Origin: Chloroflexota bacterium
GTDB taxonomy: Bacteria; Chloroflexota; Anaerolineae; Promineifilales; Promineifilaceae
Direction: 5' to 3'
NCBI GenBank assembly: GCA_024223125.1
Contig: JAAEOP010001296.1
Location: 1 to 22,836 of the forward strand
DNA length: 22,836 bases
Shown here: one piece after another, positions 21,442 to 22,836 of the stretch
Numbering within the stretch: position 1 is the stretch's first letter
Layout of the letters: every line of letters starts with the position of its first letter
Position numbers and translations under genes: made by a program
The notes under the pieces: generated by a model
Told to the model about the DNA's origin: nothing
Database searches by the model: none
What the model saw: the letters and a program-made list of their open reading frames with translations, nothing else

Positions 21442-22836
21442 TTACAATTGGTCAAGCGCCACCCGGTACGTATCCAACGCTTTTTGCAACTGGCCGTTCC
21501 GCATATAAGCGTCACCTAACAGACGACGGAAGGCTGGTTCTTGAGGATACTCATCGGCTACTGTTTCCAATTCAGCAATAACTGTCATCGCCCCAGAGCC
21601 GGATGTGATCATCTGTTTGTAGGTATCCACGGCCGTACTATATTCATCTCTTGCCAATGCAGCTTGGGCGGCCGACAACTGCGATTTATCAACTTGATAG
21701 GGTGACGACGTTGTGGGGACGGCCGTTTGTCTGATTTCAGGAGATTCTTGCGGCATATCAGATGAGTCTTCGGTTAATGGGGACAGGTGGTCGGTTATGG
21801 GTTTGGATGGCAATGATGCGCTGACGGTATCTGAAAGCGCCATATCCTGTTCAAAATCAACGGCCGTGGCCTCATCTTCGGCCGATAGCCAACTACTCAC
21901 ATCAATCTCTTCTACAGACCTGAGCCAGCCAGTTTGACCTGTGCTACCAGACTCTTGGGACTCAATCGAGAACCAATCAGGCAGGGAATCACTCAAATCA
22001 TCATCTAGTTCAACACCCAGATTTTCCATAAAATCCATGGACATCTCGTCTTTGGATGCTGGCAAATCTTCCTCTAATATGTCTGGGAAATCCAGGTCTT
22101 CTATGCTCTCCATCTCATTGGCTTCCACCTGCATCCAGTCTGGCAAAGCAGTATCATCAGGGGGAGCGGCCGCGCCAAACTCATCATCAATTTGGGCGCT
22201 TTGTTCATCGGCCATCTTTTCTAACCAGGCCATTGCGTCATCCGGGTCTTCAGGCACGGCCGTTAACGTATCATCAACAGACAGTCGCCCAGCCAGTTCC
22301 GGTTCCCCAGCTTCAACTAGGTCGGTCTGGCTGTCACTATAATCTATCCCGAATTTGGCATCTTCACTGGGGGTAATGGGGGGTGGCTCCATGTCAAAAG
22401 AGATATCATCATCCCCCCCAGCCATCTGTTCCAGCCAGGCCATCGCATCGTCGGGATCATCTGGCACGCCTGATATATCAAAATCTTCGGCCAGAGAATC
22501 ATCCAGCAACATCTCAGGTTCGGGAGCAGGTTCTGGTTCAATCTCATCGGCGGCCGTCTCCCCATAATCAATAGCAAATTTAGCGTCTTCACTGGGGGTA
22601 ATGGGCGGCGGCTCCATATCAAAGGTAATATCCTCATCACCGGCAGCCATCTGTTCCAGCCAGGCCATGGCGCCATCCTCATCATCCCCCATCTCAAATA
22701 GGTCCAGTTCAGGTTCTACTTCAGCAGCAACGACCGTCTCCTCCTCGGCCGCTGGTTCCATGTCCAGCGCCGCTTCAACCACAGTTTCCTCTTCTGCTAT
22801 CTCGGCCTCTGGTTCAGGAGCAGCGCCATAATCCGC
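21442..22836 (-). CDS. Acidic repeat protein with C-terminal TPR-like helices (5' end outside the window)
   Basis: At least 464 aa; the frame stays open to the window edge, so the true start lies beyond it. An internal GTG at 22782 is not a credible start. The long N-terminal part is very rich in Asp and Glu and is built from repeats containing AMAWLEQMA, DMEPPPITPSEDAKF and IDYG. The middle has diverged copies (DWMQVEANEMES, LPDWFSIES, WLRSVEEIDVSSWL). The last 80 residues (AAQAALARDEYSTAVDTYKQM to GDAYMRNGQLQKALDTYRVALDQL) form TPR-like helix pairs. Such proteins are likely scaffolds; no enzyme motif or membrane segment is seen. It sits upstream of ndk on the same strand with a terminator between. 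Function unknown. Confidence 0.85.
   Translation of the reverse strand, partial: ADYGAAPEPEAEIAEEETVVEAALDMEPAAEEETVVAAEVEPELDLFEMGDDEDGAMAWLEQMAAGDEDITFDMEPPPITPSEDAKFAIDYGETAADEIEPEPAPEPEMLLDDSLAEDFDISGVPDDPDDAMAWLEQMAGGDDDISFDMEPPPITPSEDAKFGIDYSDSQTDLVEAGEPELAGRLSVDDTLTAVPEDPDDAMAWLEKMADEQSAQIDDEFGAAAPPDDTALPDWMQVEANEMESIEDLDFPDILEEDLPASKDEMSMDFMENLGVELDDDLSDSLPDWFSIESQESGSTGQTGWLRSVEEIDVSSWLSAEDEATAVDFEQDMALSDTVSASLPSKPITDHLSPLTEDSSDMPQESPEIRQTAVPTTSSPYQVDKSQLSAAQAALARDEYSTAVDTYKQMITSGSGAMTVIAELETVADEYPQEPAFRRLLGDAYMRNGQLQKALDTYRVALDQL
22211..22690. repeat. In-frame tandem repeats of about 75 codons
   Basis: The words gccatctgttccagccaggc (22421 and 22646) and tcttcactgggggtaatggg (22361 and 22586) recur exactly 225 bases apart. 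A diverged third copy begins at 22211, 210 bases further on. All spacings are multiples of three, so this is protein-level repetition. The residues at the very window edge (ADYGAAPEPE) resemble the end of another unit, so the array probably continues outside. Confidence 0.85.

Larger units (their letters stand above)
285..22750. repeat. Highly iterated palindrome ACGGCCGT (core CGGCCG), dispersed
   Basis: Reading by eye I find roughly 38 full ACGGCCGT octamers (for example 505, 1482, 1896, 2016, 2155 and 3169) and about 75 CGGCCG cores in the window. About 0.35 octamers would be expected in random sequence of balanced composition. Nearly all are inside genes, in several reading frames, giving DGR, TAV and NGR residues. 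They are missing from the transposase relic (11944-12468), the AT-rich membrane gene (2317-2880) and rsfS. Confidence 0.85.

Overview
The window looks like a bacterial chromosome segment from a member of the Chloroflexota, probably the Anaerolineae/Caldilineae side. This is inferred from the style of several proteins: an acidic repeat/TPR protein next to ndk, a TolB-like propeller on a single membrane anchor, and an effector-associated domain. It is not based on any marker-gene comparison. Coding density is high and neighbouring genes often overlap by 4 or 8 bases. There is no rRNA, tRNA or CRISPR array. The palindrome ACGGCCGT, and its core CGGCCG, recurs through most genes far more often than chance would give.

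Left part (1-9706). A minus-strand trio encodes a PAPS-type sulfotransferase, a small AT-rich membrane protein and a cytoplasmic DPP-IV-like S9 peptidase. Two plus-strand genes follow: a dTDP-4-dehydrorhamnose 3,5-epimerase (rfbC) and a second, unrelated-looking sulfotransferase. Next comes a DtxR/MntR-type metal-dependent regulator on the minus strand. Divergent from it is a plus-strand pair: a SulP anion transporter with STAS and rhodanese domains, overlapping a class II FBPase (GlpX)-like phosphatase with altered metal-ligand positions. Sulfate uptake, two sulfotransferases, a deoxysugar enzyme and a phosphatase of the lithium-sensitive superfamily together suggest sulfation of a surface glycan or other acceptor. 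That link is inference.

Middle part (9780-13387). There is a four-helix membrane protein of unknown role, a membrane-anchored TolB/PD40 propeller protein and a decayed transposase. The most unusual gene of the window follows the relic. It is a HAM1/RdgB-like nucleotide pyrophosphatase domain with several altered active-site positions, fused to a C-terminal effector-associated (Death-like) adaptor domain typical of bacterial conflict and signalling systems.

Right part (13388-22836). A complete BMP-type nucleoside ABC uptake operon runs on the minus strand: lipoprotein, two permeases and a double ATPase. It is followed by argS (minus), divergent rsfS (plus, apparently starting at CTG), ndk (minus) and a large acidic repeat protein with C-terminal TPR-like helices, cut by the window edge.

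Gaps between genes are short and are mostly occupied by palindromic elements. Of the four convergent gene pairs, three have their inter-stop gap almost exactly filled by an inverted repeat, and in the fourth the two stop codons abut. One palindrome family (GGAGATTGAGAGATT-like) occurs three times, always immediately after a stop codon.
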